From NCBI RefSeq assembly GCF_018476905.1, contig NZ_JAHCVK010000001.1:248001-312000 (forward strand): a DNA stretch of 64,000 nt, written 5' to 3'. Shown one piece after another: positions 32,236 to 40,708 of the stretch. Made by a program: the position numbers and the translations under genes. The first letter of the stretch is position 1. Each line of letters starts with the position of its first letter. Under the pieces are notes generated by a model. The model was given only the letters and a program-made list of their open reading frames with translations. It ran no database searches and had not been told where the DNA came from. Origin of the DNA: Geomobilimonas luticola. Lineage in GTDB: Bacteria > Desulfobacterota > Desulfuromonadia > Geobacterales > Geobacteraceae.

Positions 32236-32478
32236 CTACGCCGCCTTTTCCTGCCTGTTTTCTGCGAACATCGCCTCAATACTCAGGTGATAATCCAACT
32301 CGGGCCACTCGATGCCGGTCCCGCGGCAGATAAAGCGATAGTTGGCCAACTGGGTCAGGGTAGCGCGCTGCAGTTCGGGATACCAGCTCATGGGCGTGGA
32401 AATGATACGGCCATCCTTCAGTTCTACATGGAGATACCGTTCGTCGACGTGAACCACCTTACCTTTTAAAGAACTCAT
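32236..32478 (-). CDS. DUF2442 protein
   Basis: 80 residues from ATG 32478 (GAGGGGAA). VHVDERYLHVELKDGRIIST then PMSWYPELQRATLTQLANYR and GTGIEWPELDYHLSIEAMF are the DUF2442 core. DUF2442 and DUF4160 genes occur in tandem, often near toxin-antitoxin loci; a role as a two-component antitoxin-like pair is suspected but not proven. Overlaps the DUF4160 gene by 20 bases. Confidence 0.9.
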   Translation of the reverse strand: MSSLKGKVVHVDERYLHVELKDGRIISTPMSWYPELQRATLTQLANYRFICRGTGIEWPELDYHLSIEAMFAENRQEKAA

Positions 32479-32692
32479 CCCATTTCCCCTCAAATGCTCC
32501 CCGATGTTTGACAACAATAGCCAGAGCCTTTTTCAGGTCTGCCTTCTTCATGAAACTCTCGCGTACGGCCAGTGTTGACAGGTCGATTGTAGCATAATCA
32601 TCCCCCTTAACAACGTGAATGTGCCGTGGAAGATGTTCATTGGCGTAGAAGAAAAACTTGAAGCCATCCTCAATAAGCAGTGTTGGCGACAT
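32459..32692 (-). CDS. DUF4160 protein
   Basis: 77 residues from ATG 32692 (GGAG upstream). SPTLLIEDGFKFFFYANEHL then PRHIHVVKGDDYATIDLSTL matches DUF4160, with the conserved E..PRHIHV block. First gene of the DUF4160-DUF2442 pair. It starts only 17 bases beyond the dapL terminator, i.e. immediately inside the island. Confidence 0.9.
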   Translation of the reverse strand: MSPTLLIEDGFKFFFYANEHLPRHIHVVKGDDYATIDLSTLAVRESFMKKADLKKALAIVVKHRGAFEGKWDEFFKR

Positions 32693-32707
32693 GAGACACT
32701 CCAAAGC

Positions 32708-32734
32708 AAAAGGGCGCCACGGTGGGCGCCCTTC
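32708..32734 (-). terminator. Terminator of the arg-dap operon (after dapL)
   Basis: On the minus strand, AGGGCGCCC-ACCGT-GGCGCCCT followed by TTTGCTTT. Confidence 0.85.
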
Positions 32735-32737
32735 TTA

Positions 32738-33970
32738 TTACTTCAAATTCTTCTTTATCCTCTCCACCGCCTCAATCACATTCTCACGATGGCCGAAGGC
32801 CGAAAGCCTGAAGAACCCTTCACCGCTCGGCCCAAAGCCTGATCCCGGCGTTCCGACCACGTTACATTCGGTAAGGAGCTTGTCGAAGAAGTCCCAGCTG
32901 GTCATCCCACCCGGGGTCTTGAGCCAGATGTAGGGGGCGTCCACGCCGCCGTAGCAGGTGACACCGGCTGCGGTCAGCCCTTCGCGGATGATCCGGGCAT
33001 TCTCCATGTAGTAATCGATGATCTCCCTGGTCTGCTTCCACCCCTCGTCGGTATAGACCGCGGCGGCGGCGCGCTGGACCGGGTAGGAGGCACCGTTGAA
33101 CTTGGTGGTGGTGCGGCGGAGCCAGAGCTTGTTGAAGCTGTAGCGCTCACCGGTGCTGGTGGTCCCCATCACCTCTTCCGGCACGACCACCAGGCCGCAG
33201 CGGACGCCGGTGAAGCCGGCGGTCTTGGAGAAGGAGCGGAACTCGATGGCGCACTTCTTGGCCCCTTCGATCTCGTAGATGGAATGGGGGATATCCGGGT
33301 TGGTGATGAACGCCTCGTAGGCGGCATCGAAGAAGATCACCGCGTCGTTGGCGTTGGCGTAGTCGACCCACTTCTTCAGCTCGGCCTTGCTGGCCACGGT
33401 GCCGGTCGGGTTGTTGGGGAAGCAGAGGTAGATGATGTCCACCTTGCTTGTCGGGAGCGAGGGGATGAAGTTGTTCGCCTCGTTGCACGGCATGTAGACG
33501 ATGTTCTTGTAGTACCCCTTCTCGTCCGCCTCGCCGGTCCGGCCGATCATGACGTTGGTGTCGTTGTAGACCGGGTAGACCGGGTCGCCGATGGCCACCA
33601 CGTTGTCCAGGGCGAAGATGTCGAGGATGTTGGCACAGTCGCACTTGGAGCCGTCGGAGATGAACATCTCCTCGGTCTTGAGGTCGACGCCGAGGGGCTT
33701 GTAGGACTTCTCGATGATGGCGTTGATGAGCCAGTCGTACCCCTGCTCCGGGCCGTAGCCGGCGAAGCGGTCGGTGGTGGCCAGGTCGTCCACGGCGTCG
33801 TGGAACGCCTTGAGGATAGCGGGGGGAAGGGGACGGGTGACGTCGCCGATGCCGAGGCGGATCACCTTGGCGTCCGGGTTGGCGGCGGTAAACTCCCGCA
33901 CGCGGCGGCCGATCTCCGGGAAGAGGTAGCCGGCCTTCAGTTTCAGGTAGTTGTCGTTGATCTTTGCCAC
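32738..33970 (-). CDS. dapL: LL-diaminopimelate aminotransferase
   Basis: 410 residues, a fold type I aminotransferase that converts tetrahydrodipicolinate directly to LL-diaminopimelate using glutamate, bypassing DapD/C/E. Motifs: [41 protein letters not shown] and the PLP lysine K249 in [16 protein letters not shown]. The start [20 protein letters not shown] is typical, with AGGAGG upstream. Last gene of the arg-dap array; its 3' end is duplicated at 30564. Confidence 0.97.
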   Translation of the reverse strand: MAKINDNYLKLKAGYLFPEIGRRVREFTAANPDAKVIRLGIGDVTRPLPPAILKAFHDAVDDLATTDRFAGYGPEQGYDWLINAIIEKSYKPLGVDLKTEEMFISDGSKCDCANILDIFALDNVVAIGDPVYPVYNDTNVMIGRTGEADEKGYYKNIVYMPCNEANNFIPSLPTSKVDIIYLCFPNNPTGTVASKAELKKWVDYANANDAVIFFDAAYEAFITNPDIPHSIYEIEGAKKCAIEFRSFSKTAGFTGVRCGLVVVPEEVMGTTSTGERYSFNKLWLRRTTTKFNGASYPVQRAAAAVYTDEGWKQTREIIDYYMENARIIREGLTAAGVTCYGGVDAPYIWLKTPGGMTSWDFFDKLLTECNVVGTPGSGFGPSGEGFFRLSAFGHRENVIEAVERIKKNLK

Positions 33971-33990
33971 AGAAAAACCTCCTAAATTTT

Positions 33991-34172
33991 ACAGGGATAT
34001 TCAGGATAATCAGGATAACGGCTGAAGACCGTAAACCTGAATGAAACTGACTATGCCCGTGAATAATGTTTTTTGAAAGTTAAGTTCTCAGCGTCTAAAG
34101 AGAACAGGGATATCAAGAATAAAGGGGGGATACCGCAGAAACGATAATCCTGAATATCCTGATTATCCCTGT
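33991..34172. repeat. Inverted repeat element in the dapB-dapL gap
   Basis: ACAGGGATATTCAGGATAAT (33991-34010, continuing to 34018) is mirrored by ATCCTGAATATCCTGATTAT (to 34172, ending CCCTGT). The two arms are about 28 bases. Inside, CCGTGAATAATG (34055 region) repeats as CTGTGAATAATG just after the right arm. No coding capacity. Confidence 0.7.
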
Positions 34173-34190
34173 GAATAATGCATTTAGCTT

Positions 34191-34991
34191 TTATTTCAGC
34201 CCCAACACGTCCTGCATATCGTACAGCCCCGGCGCTTTGCCCACCACCCACTGGGCCGCCCTGACCGAGCCGCGGGAGAACATGTCCCGGGTCATGGCAC
34301 GGTGGGAGATCTCGATCCGCTCCCCCATGCCTATGAAGTAGACCGTGTGCTCGCCGACGATATCGCCGCCGCGCACGGTCTGCATGCCGATCTCTTCCTT
34401 GGTCCGCTCGCCGCAGATCCCCTCCCGGTGGTAGTTGGCCACCTGGTTGTAGTCCCGACCCAGCGCCTCGGCCACCACCTCACCCATCCGCACCGCGGTG
34501 CCGCTGGGAGCGTCCTTCTTCTTGTTGTGGTGCAGCTCCACGATCTCCACGTCGAAGTCGTCACCCAGGGTCTTCGCCACGTCCTTCAGGATCTTGAAGC
34601 AGACGTTGACGCCAACGCTCATGTTGGGGGCGAGCACAGCCGGGATCTCCTTGGCCAGCTCGGCGGCCAGGGCCCGCTCCTCGGGGGTGAAGCCGGTGGA
34701 GCCGATGACGATGGACTTCTTCTTCAGGGCGCAGACCTCCAGGTTCTTCAGCGACACCTTGGGGGTGGTGAAGTCGATGAGGACGTCGCACCCCGCCACC
34801 ACGGCGTTCAGGTCGTCGGAGATGTTCACCCCGAGCACGCCGCAACCGGCGATGAGCCCCGCGTCCTGCCCCACCAGCTCGTGTCCCGGCCGCTCCAGCG
34901 CGCCGGAGACCGTGCACCCCGCCTCCTTGGCAGCAACGATTATCCTCTGCCCCATCCGGCCGGCGGCCCCACAGACAGCTATTTTAACCAT
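34191..34991 (-). CDS. dapB: 4-hydroxy-tetrahydrodipicolinate reductase
   Basis: 266 residues from ATG 34991 (GGAGAG). The NAD(P)H motif is VKIAVCGAAGRMGQRI, the family signature is VEIVELHHNKKKDAPSGTAV (catalytic His, Lys and substrate-binding GT), and FTTPKVSLKNLEV and APNMSVGVNV also fit. Reduces the DapA product in lysine synthesis. Lies between dapA and dapL on the same strand. Confidence 0.97.
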   Translation of the reverse strand: MVKIAVCGAAGRMGQRIIVAAKEAGCTVSGALERPGHELVGQDAGLIAGCGVLGVNISDDLNAVVAGCDVLIDFTTPKVSLKNLEVCALKKKSIVIGSTGFTPEERALAAELAKEIPAVLAPNMSVGVNVCFKILKDVAKTLGDDFDVEIVELHHNKKKDAPSGTAVRMGEVVAEALGRDYNQVANYHREGICGERTKEEIGMQTVRGGDIVGEHTVYFIGMGERIEISHRAMTRDMFSRGSVRAAQWVVGKAPGLYDMQDVLGLK

Positions 34992-35036
34992 GTGACTCTC
35001 CAATAAGCTCAGTTCAACCACACAAATGGTGGAGAT

Positions 35037-35143
35037 TTTAAGGTTTTCCTGCCGGGCGAGGAACCGGGCGGAGGCGTACTGGAAGTACGCCGCACAACCG
35101 GCTCCGATGACTTACGCAGCCAGGGCAAAAAAGCATCGTCCGT
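35037..35143. repeat. Long hairpin element R1 (dapA-dapB gap)
   Basis: Contains GCGGAGGCGTACT ... AGTACGCCGCACAA (hairpin 35073-35091) and GACTTACGCAG, the same landmarks in the same order as elements R2-R5. Fills nearly the whole gap between dapA and dapB. Confidence 0.65.
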
Positions 35144-36016
35144 CTAGATCAGCTTGTATTCCTTCATGATGGCCGTGAGCTTCTCCTTGTTCCCCGCACC
35201 CATGGGGCAGAGCGGCAGGCGGAGCTCGTCGGAGCATTTCCCCATGAGCCCCAGGGCCGTCTTGACCGGGATCGGGTTGGACTCGATGAACATGGCGTTG
35301 CCGATCTTGAGGGTCTCCAGGTGGAGCTTGCGGGCAGTGGCCAGGTCACCGGCGAAGAAGGCGTCGGTCAGGTCCGCCACGGTCTTCGGCATGATGTTGG
35401 CCAGCACCGAGATGACCCCCTTGGCGCCGCACGCCATCATGGGGAAGGTGATGAAGTCGTCGCCGGAGAGGACGTCGATCTGGTCGCCGCAGAGGGAGAG
35501 CACTTCGGACGCCTGCTGGAGAGAACCGGTCGCCTCCTTGATGGCGACGATGTTCTTGTTCGGCGCCAGACGGGCCACGGTCTCGGGGAGCATGTTCACC
35601 CCGGTGCGTCCCGGGACGTTGTAGAGGATCTGGGGGATGGCCACGGCGTCGGCGATGGCGGTGTAGTGGCGCACCAGCCCTTCCTGGGTCGGCTTGTTGT
35701 AGTAAGGGGTGACGAGCAGCACGCCGGCGGCGCCGGCCTCCTTCGCCTTCTGGGAGAGCTCAATCGCCTCGGCGGTGGAGTTGGAGCCGGTGCCGGCGAT
35801 GACCGGGACCCGCTTGTTCACCTGCTCGATGACGGTCTTCACCACCGCCATGTGCTCGTCGTAGTCCAGCGTCGAGGCCTCGCCGGTGGTGCCGCACGGC
35901 ACGATGGCGTCGGTCCCGTTGGTGATCTGGAACTCCACGAGCTCCCGCAGTTTCTCGAAGTCCACCTGGCCGTTGGTGAACGGGGTGACGATGGCGACTA
36001 TGCTTCCCTTGAACAT
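35144..36016 (-). CDS. dapA: 4-hydroxy-tetrahydrodipicolinate synthase
   Basis: 290 residues from ATG 36016 (GAGGAGGCAGGTC upstream). Condenses pyruvate with aspartate semialdehyde. Visible: GSIVAIVTPFTNGQVDFEKL, PCGTTGEASTLDYDEH, YYNKPTQEGLVRHY (Tyr of the proton relay), LYNVPGRTGVNM, and the Schiff-base lysine in NIVAIKEATGSL near residue 161. Full length. First of the three dap genes. Confidence 0.97.
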   Translation of the reverse strand: MFKGSIVAIVTPFTNGQVDFEKLRELVEFQITNGTDAIVPCGTTGEASTLDYDEHMAVVKTVIEQVNKRVPVIAGTGSNSTAEAIELSQKAKEAGAAGVLLVTPYYNKPTQEGLVRHYTAIADAVAIPQILYNVPGRTGVNMLPETVARLAPNKNIVAIKEATGSLQQASEVLSLCGDQIDVLSGDDFITFPMMACGAKGVISVLANIMPKTVADLTDAFFAGDLATARKLHLETLKIGNAMFIESNPIPVKTALGLMGKCSDELRLPLCPMGAGNKEKLTAIMKEYKLI

Positions 36017-36205
36017 GACCTGCCTCCTCTAGGGGAATTGATGGATGGGATGATTGAAAGAAAAGTGGGTATTTGTACCATACGGGAGGGTAAAAGTCAA
36101 AATATTACGGTGTGGTAGGGGGTTACGGGGCGGTCATACCCCGTGGCACGGAACGGAACGGAAGGGAGGGGGCCGAACAGCTCGATGGAGGGGAATCTAC
36201 CGGCG

Positions 36206-36955
36206 TTACTCCGGCAACGCCTGGGCGCCCGTCACTTCGTTGGAGATAGCCCCCTCCACGAGCTGTCCGTCGGACGAGGCCACTTCCCGCACCATGTAGG
36301 TGTAGGTGACGCCGAAATCGGCGTGCAGGTCCTCGTAGCGGTTTCCCTTCACCGGCTGGGGGGTGAGGAGCGCCAGGGTGGCGATGTCGCTCCCCCGCCG
36401 GCGGTAGACGTTGAAGCCTGCACGGTCCGTCCCGGCGCCGGATGCCGGCTGCCATTCCAGGGTGACGCCGGTGGGGGTGGATGTGGCGGTCAGCCGGGGA
36501 GCTGCGGGGGAGGCGACTTTCTTGCTGCGGGCCCGGGAGGGGGCGCTTTCCGCACCCTCCTTGTTGTAGGCGACCAGCTTGTACTGGTAGGTGGTGCCGT
36601 CCTTCAGGCCGGTATCGGTGAAGATGTAGAGGTTGTTGTAGAGCTGGACCCCCTTGGGGAACTCCAGGTCCACCTGCTGAAGGAGACCATAGGCGGTGGG
36701 GCAGCTCTCGCAGTCCTCGTCGGGGGGGAGCACCTCGCGGCGGAACAGCCGGAACCCCGCCAGGTCCTTGAGCGGTTTCCCGCCCGCATCGCGGGAGGGG
36801 GCCGACCAGGTGACGTAGAATTGCTCACCCTTCTGCTCCGCCCGCAGGTCGGCGACGGCCGCCGGCACCAGGGAGTCGGGTGGGACGAGGCCACCTTTGC
36901 GGCCGCAGGCGGCAAGCAGCGACATCAGCACTATCATCACGAATAATCTGCCCAT
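36206..36955 (-). CDS. Lipoprotein with fibronectin type III domains
   Basis: 249 residues. The signal peptide ends in a lipobox: MGRLFVMIVLMSLLAACGRK (LAAC, Cys 17). Two fibronectin type III-like domains follow: about 30-140 (VADLRAEQKGEQFYVTWSAP ... TYQYKLVAYNKEGAESAPS) and about 150-245 (APRLTATSTPTGVTLEWQPA ... TYTYMVREVASSDGQ). Probably a periplasm-facing lipoprotein with a binding role. Its place between argH and dapA is not explained by function; it may simply share the transcript. Confidence 0.8.
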   Translation of the reverse strand: MGRLFVMIVLMSLLAACGRKGGLVPPDSLVPAAVADLRAEQKGEQFYVTWSAPSRDAGGKPLKDLAGFRLFRREVLPPDEDCESCPTAYGLLQQVDLEFPKGVQLYNNLYIFTDTGLKDGTTYQYKLVAYNKEGAESAPSRARSKKVASPAAPRLTATSTPTGVTLEWQPASGAGTDRAGFNVYRRRGSDIATLALLTPQPVKGNRYEDLHADFGVTYTYMVREVASSDGQLVEGAISNEVTGAQALPE

Positions 36956-36992
36956 GGTGTTGTCCCGTTCAGTGAAAGTAATTCTGGATTTA

Positions 36993-37139
36993 GAGGAGTG
37001 AGCGCTCCATTCCGCTCAGAGTCCCCTCGCACCGCCGCGGTACGGCTCATTTCGCGCCAGCCTGCCGGTTGGCTCTGCTCAATTTCGCCTACCGCTGCTG
37101 GTACTCGGGCACATTCGCTTCATGGAACGCTCACTCCTC
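36993..37139. repeat. Inverted repeat element between argH and the lipoprotein gene
   Basis: GAGGAGTGAGCGCTCCAT (36993-37010) is repeated inverted as ATGGAACGCTCACTCCTC (37122-37139), with one mismatch. The centre holds a second imperfect palindrome around GCCTGCCGGTTGGC. It differs in sequence from R1-R5 but has the same size and position type. Confidence 0.65.
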
Positions 37140-37172
37140 GCTGATTCACAGCGGGGTAAGCCCGTGGCACGG

Positions 37173-38558
37173 TTACCGTCCCGACTTGACCCGCTCGATC
37201 TCGGCCTTGACCCGCTCCAGCGCCGTCCCCCCCGTGGCGCGGCGGGCGTTGACGCTCGCCTCCAGGGTGATGGCGTCGTAGATGTCGGCGTCGATCTTGT
37301 CCGAGAACCCCTGCCACTCCTCCATGGTCAGCTCCGGCAGGTCCTTGCCGCGGGAGAGACAATAGGCCACCGATTTCCCCACCACCTCGTGGGCATCCCG
37401 GAACGGCATCCCCTTCCGGACGAGATAATCGGCCACGTCGGTGGCGGTGGAAAACCCCTTGGCCGCCGCCTGGCGCATGGTGGCGGCGTTCACTTTCATC
37501 TCCCGGATCATGTCGGCGAAGATCTTGAGGCTCCCCTTCACCGTGTCGATGGTGTCGAACAGTGGCTCCTTGTCCTCCTGCATGTCCTTGTTGTAGGCGA
37601 GGGGGAGCGACTTCATGACGGTGAGGAGGGCCATCAGGTTGCCGTAGACCCGGCCGGTCTTCCCCCGCACCAGTTCGGGGACGTCCGGGTTCTTCTTCTG
37701 GGGCATGATGGAGGAACCGGTGCAGAAGGAGTCGGAGAGGTCGACGAACTTGAACTCGCTCGTGGACCAGAGGATCAGCTCCTCCGAGAAGCGGGAGAGG
37801 TGCATCATCAGGATCGAACTGGCAGACATGAACTCCAGGGCGAAGTCGCGATCGGAGACGGAATCGAGGGAGTTGCGGGTGACCTCCGGGAAGTCCAGGA
37901 GCTCGGCAACGTGCTCCCGGTCGATGGGGAAGGTGGTCCCGGCCAGGGCGCCCGCCCCGAGGGGAAGAACGTTCATCCGCCGGAGGCAGTCCTCCATCCG
38001 CCCCTTGTCCCTTTTGAACATCTCCACGTAGGCGAGCATGTGGTGGGCGAAGAGGATCGGCTGGGCGGTCTGGAGGTGGGTGTAGCCCGGCATGATGACG
38101 TCCAGGTTCTTCTCCGCCTGGGACAGGAGGGAGTCGATGAGGAGATCGAGGTAGGCGGATATCTCCACCAGTTCGTCCCGGAGGTAGAGGCGAATGTCCA
38201 GGGCCACCTGGTCGTTGCGGGAGCGGCCGGTGTGGAGCCGTTTCCCCGCCTCGCCGATCTTCGCCGAGAGGCGCGCCTCGATGTTCATATGGATATCTTC
38301 CAGGGAAACGGAAAAGTCGAACTTCCCCGCCTCGATCTGGTCGAGGATCTCCTGGAGGCCATGGACGATCTTCTCCACGTCAGCCAGGGGGATGATCCCT
38401 TGCTTGCCGAGCATCCGGGCATGGGCGATGGAGCCGCGGATATCCTGGTGGTAGAGGCGCTTGTCAAAATCGATGGAGGCCGTGAACTCCTCCACGAACT
38501 TGTCGGTCGGCTGGGAAAACCGCCCCCCCCAAAGTTTATCGGTACATTCCTTGGACAT
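37173..38558 (-). CDS. argH: Argininosuccinate lyase
   Basis: 461 residues, full length. Splits argininosuccinate into arginine and fumarate. The start [20 protein letters not shown] and the fumarase-superfamily signature [20 protein letters not shown] (catalytic Ser loop) are clear, with [18 protein letters not shown] and [12 protein letters not shown] also present. Last arg gene of the array. Confidence 0.97.
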   Translation of the reverse strand: MSKECTDKLWGGRFSQPTDKFVEEFTASIDFDKRLYHQDIRGSIAHARMLGKQGIIPLADVEKIVHGLQEILDQIEAGKFDFSVSLEDIHMNIEARLSAKIGEAGKRLHTGRSRNDQVALDIRLYLRDELVEISAYLDLLIDSLLSQAEKNLDVIMPGYTHLQTAQPILFAHHMLAYVEMFKRDKGRMEDCLRRMNVLPLGAGALAGTTFPIDREHVAELLDFPEVTRNSLDSVSDRDFALEFMSASSILMMHLSRFSEELILWSTSEFKFVDLSDSFCTGSSIMPQKKNPDVPELVRGKTGRVYGNLMALLTVMKSLPLAYNKDMQEDKEPLFDTIDTVKGSLKIFADMIREMKVNAATMRQAAAKGFSTATDVADYLVRKGMPFRDAHEVVGKSVAYCLSRGKDLPELTMEEWQGFSDKIDADIYDAITLEASVNARRATGGTALERVKAEIERVKSGR

Positions 38559-38597
38559 GGTGTATCTCCTTCTATGAAAAACTGTCTTATTTGAGTT

Positions 38598-38816
38598 TTA
38601 GTGCCTGTTTCTACTAGAAACGAGCAATTTTTCGCAAGGTCAAGGCGGCCGAAGGATGACGCGGAGGCGTAGTACCCAAACAACGGGCATAAACAACGCT
38701 ACGCCGCACAATTTCGCTTGCGAAATTGGACCGCGAAGGCGCCCCGAAGGGGGCGGCCGCAGGCCGAGTCACAAGGAATCCTGAAGGCCAACGCCGAGAT
38801 TGCGGAAAAGGGCCGT
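38598..38816. repeat. Long hairpin element R2 (upstream of argH)
   Basis: Starts AATTTTTCGCAAGGTCAAGG, has GCGGAGGCGTAGT, GCTACGCCGCACAA, then TTTCGCTTGCGAAA, a GGCGCCCCGAAGGGGGCGGC block and ATTGCGGAAAAG near its end. The left start and right end are complementary (TTTTTCGCAA / TTGCGGAAAA), so the whole unit can fold back. The GGCGCCCCGAAGGGGGC to CACAAGGA block is shared with R4. Confidence 0.7.
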
Positions 38817-38818
38817 TT

Positions 38819-39982
38819 CTATACCTCCTGGCCGATCTCGAACCCCCCCACCATCTCCTCCCCCGTCACCCTCACCCACCGCTCCTCCGTCGACCAGCGC
38901 ATGATGGCGTGGACCTTGAGGGGAACCCGGGTGGTGCGGGGGTCGAGCTCGTGGTGCTGGGGGAGGTTGAAGTAGTAGAGCCGGGTGCCGGTGCCGAACC
39001 GGAGCCGGCAGAGGGGCGCACCACCGAAGTCGTCGGTGGCGAACTCCGGCAGCTCCACCTTCGCCAGCTTGTGGTGGCGGTTGATGACCACCGCCGACCG
39101 GCCGAACTCGCCGGCAGCGGGAGCGTCCTCGATCCGGGTCTCGGCCGAGGCGTTGCCGAAGACCGTCACCGTTTCCCGCACGCCGGGGGTGTCCTCCAGG
39201 TATTCGCCGTAAAAGCCGGTCAGGACCTCCCAGTAGGCCCGGTGCTCCGGCTTGGGGTTGCACTGGATGACGAACAGGGCGTCGAGCCCCTGCCGGGTGG
39301 AGAAATAGAGCTGATTGGCATGGTCGACGATCTGCCGGATGTTGGAGGCGTAGAGGTCCCGGTAGAGGTAGTCGAGACAGATCAGCACCATGAAATTGAA
39401 ACAGGAGGGGCGGCTCCGGAACAGGTAAAAATGGCGCCCCCGGTACAGGTCATGGACCTTGTCGAGAAACTCCTCCCCGTGGAACGGGTGGGACTTGGCC
39501 TCCAGGAAGACCCGCAGCCTGCCGTCCGCCTCCTTGACCGCCGTACAGCACCAGTTGACCGGCATCTCCAGCACGTCGCCGGAATCGATGTCCCGGTCCA
39601 CCAGCTCGATCGCCTCGCCGTTGTCATCCCGGAACCGCTCCAGCAGCTCCCGGAAGACCTTCAGGGTGACATGTTCCACCCCGAACATGGTGACCGTATT
39701 GGGGCGGAAGCCGGCCCGGATTCTCTCCAGCAGGTCGTCGAAGCGAGCAAAGGGGATGGAGCTCTCGGGGAGCATGAGGAAGTGGAGCTTCTTCAGGTTG
39801 CTCTCCCCCGCCGCCACCAGGTCGAGGAGCGCCTCTACCTGGGCCCACTTCCGCACCGGTTCCGCCAGGGCGAATCCCGCCTCGGCCCGCCGCAGATGGT
39901 TGGGTATCTGGGCGATGAGGCAATGGAGGTGATGCCCCAAGGGGAATTCCAGATTCACTTTTTTGTCGATAATCTGGACCAT
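38819..39982 (-). CDS. Carbon-nitrogen hydrolase-like protein, unrecognised subfamily
   Basis: 387 residues from ATG 39982 (AAGG upstream). No annotated family came to mind, but the order of motifs fits the nitrilase fold: FLMLPESSIPFARF (Glu), LRVFLEAKSHPFHGEEF (Lys), then RSRPSCFNFMVLICLDYLYR (Cys in VLICLD), i.e. a Glu-Lys-Cys triad with normal spacing. The N-terminal 75 residues and a C-terminal 130-residue beta-rich part are extra. No membrane segment. Between the NUDIX gene and argH, so co-transcribed with the arginine genes; substrate unknown. Confidence 0.5.
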   Translation of the reverse strand: MVQIIDKKVNLEFPLGHHLHCLIAQIPNHLRRAEAGFALAEPVRKWAQVEALLDLVAAGESNLKKLHFLMLPESSIPFARFDDLLERIRAGFRPNTVTMFGVEHVTLKVFRELLERFRDDNGEAIELVDRDIDSGDVLEMPVNWCCTAVKEADGRLRVFLEAKSHPFHGEEFLDKVHDLYRGRHFYLFRSRPSCFNFMVLICLDYLYRDLYASNIRQIVDHANQLYFSTRQGLDALFVIQCNPKPEHRAYWEVLTGFYGEYLEDTPGVRETVTVFGNASAETRIEDAPAAGEFGRSAVVINRHHKLAKVELPEFATDDFGGAPLCRLRFGTGTRLYYFNLPQHHELDPRTTRVPLKVHAIMRWSTEERWVRVTGEEMVGGFEIGQEV

Positions 39983-40044
39983 GAGAACCTTTTTCTCTAC
40001 CACAGAGGACACAGAGAAAAAAAGATTTAAGCACATTTATCGGA

Positions 40045-40090
40045 GCGCGATTTTTTCGCAAGATCAAGGCTGTCAAGGGATTGCGCGGAG
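40045..40090. repeat. Truncated hairpin element R3
   Basis: GCGCGATTTTTTCGCAAGAT then CAAGGCTGTCAAGGGATTGC and GCGGAG: the left half of the R element, cut off by the repeat at 40092. No right half follows. Confidence 0.6.
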
Positions 40091-40091
40091 T

Positions 40092-40176
40092 CCCTCACCC
40101 GGCCTTTAGCCACCCTCTCCCAAAGGGAGAGGGTAACTGTATCCCTTCTCCCTCTGGGAGAAGGATAGGATGAGGG
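40092..40176. repeat. CTCTCCC repeat S2 interrupting R3
   Basis: CCCTCACCCGGCCTTTAGCC then ACCCTCTCCCAAAGGGAGAG, GTAACTGTATCCCTTCTCCC and TCTGGGAGAAGGATAGGATG AGGG. Two hairpins (CTCTCCC-AAA-GGGAGAG and CTTCTCCC-TCT-GGGAGAAG) lie within an outer CCCTCA...TGAGGG. Nearly identical to S3 at 42013. Confidence 0.8.
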
Positions 40177-40188
40177 CAGCGCGCTCCC

Positions 40189-40632
40189 TCAAACGTCGCA
40201 GCTACACAGCTCCGGGAATATCTTCCCCAGTATGAATCTCGCCCCGTCCGGCATGGCATACTGTGGCAGCTCTCCCCGCGGCACCCAGCGGGCCTCGGCC
40301 ACCTCCCCCGGATTGTGGTTGATGGCACAGGAGAGGGGGCGGCAGAGGTAGTAGAGGATGATGAAATGGTCGTTGTCGTCCCCCGGCGTCAGGTGTTCGA
40401 AGACGTCGACCAGGTCCTCCACCTCAACCTCCAGGCCGACCTCCTCCATCACCTCCCGGTGGAGCGCCTTCATGATCGGCTCACCCAGGTCAATCTTGCC
40501 GCCGGGCATGACCCAGAGATCCTGGAACGGCTGGATGTTCCGCTTGGTCAGGAGGACCCGCTCGTCGGCATCGACGATGACCGCCACCACCGACGTGACG
40601 ATATGTTCTTTGCGATATTTTATCTTGGGCAT
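40189..40632 (-). CDS. NUDIX hydrolase
   Basis: 147 residues from ATG 40632 (MPKIKYRKEHIVTSVVAVIV). The Nudix box is complete: GGKIDLGEPIMKALHREVME then EVGLEV (Gx5Ex7REVxEExGx). It hydrolyses a nucleoside diphosphate-linked substrate, which cannot be told from sequence. A cysteine-rich end (FPELCSCDV) is unusual. Downstream of argG on the same strand. Confidence 0.92.
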   Translation of the reverse strand: MPKIKYRKEHIVTSVVAVIVDADERVLLTKRNIQPFQDLWVMPGGKIDLGEPIMKALHREVMEEVGLEVEVEDLVDVFEHLTPGDDNDHFIILYYLCRPLSCAINHNPGEVAEARWVPRGELPQYAMPDGARFILGKIFPELCSCDV

Positions 40633-40708
40633 AAACAAACCAGGGACACGGCGGCCGTGTCCCTGCAGATAGAGATTTGAAGGGGCACCCAGGGGGCACC
40701 CCCGTGGG

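Noticed and set aside
36143-36946. 267-codon plus-strand frame opposite the fibronectin lipoprotein
   Set aside because: The minus-strand frame has a clean lipobox and repeated domains; the plus-strand one does not.
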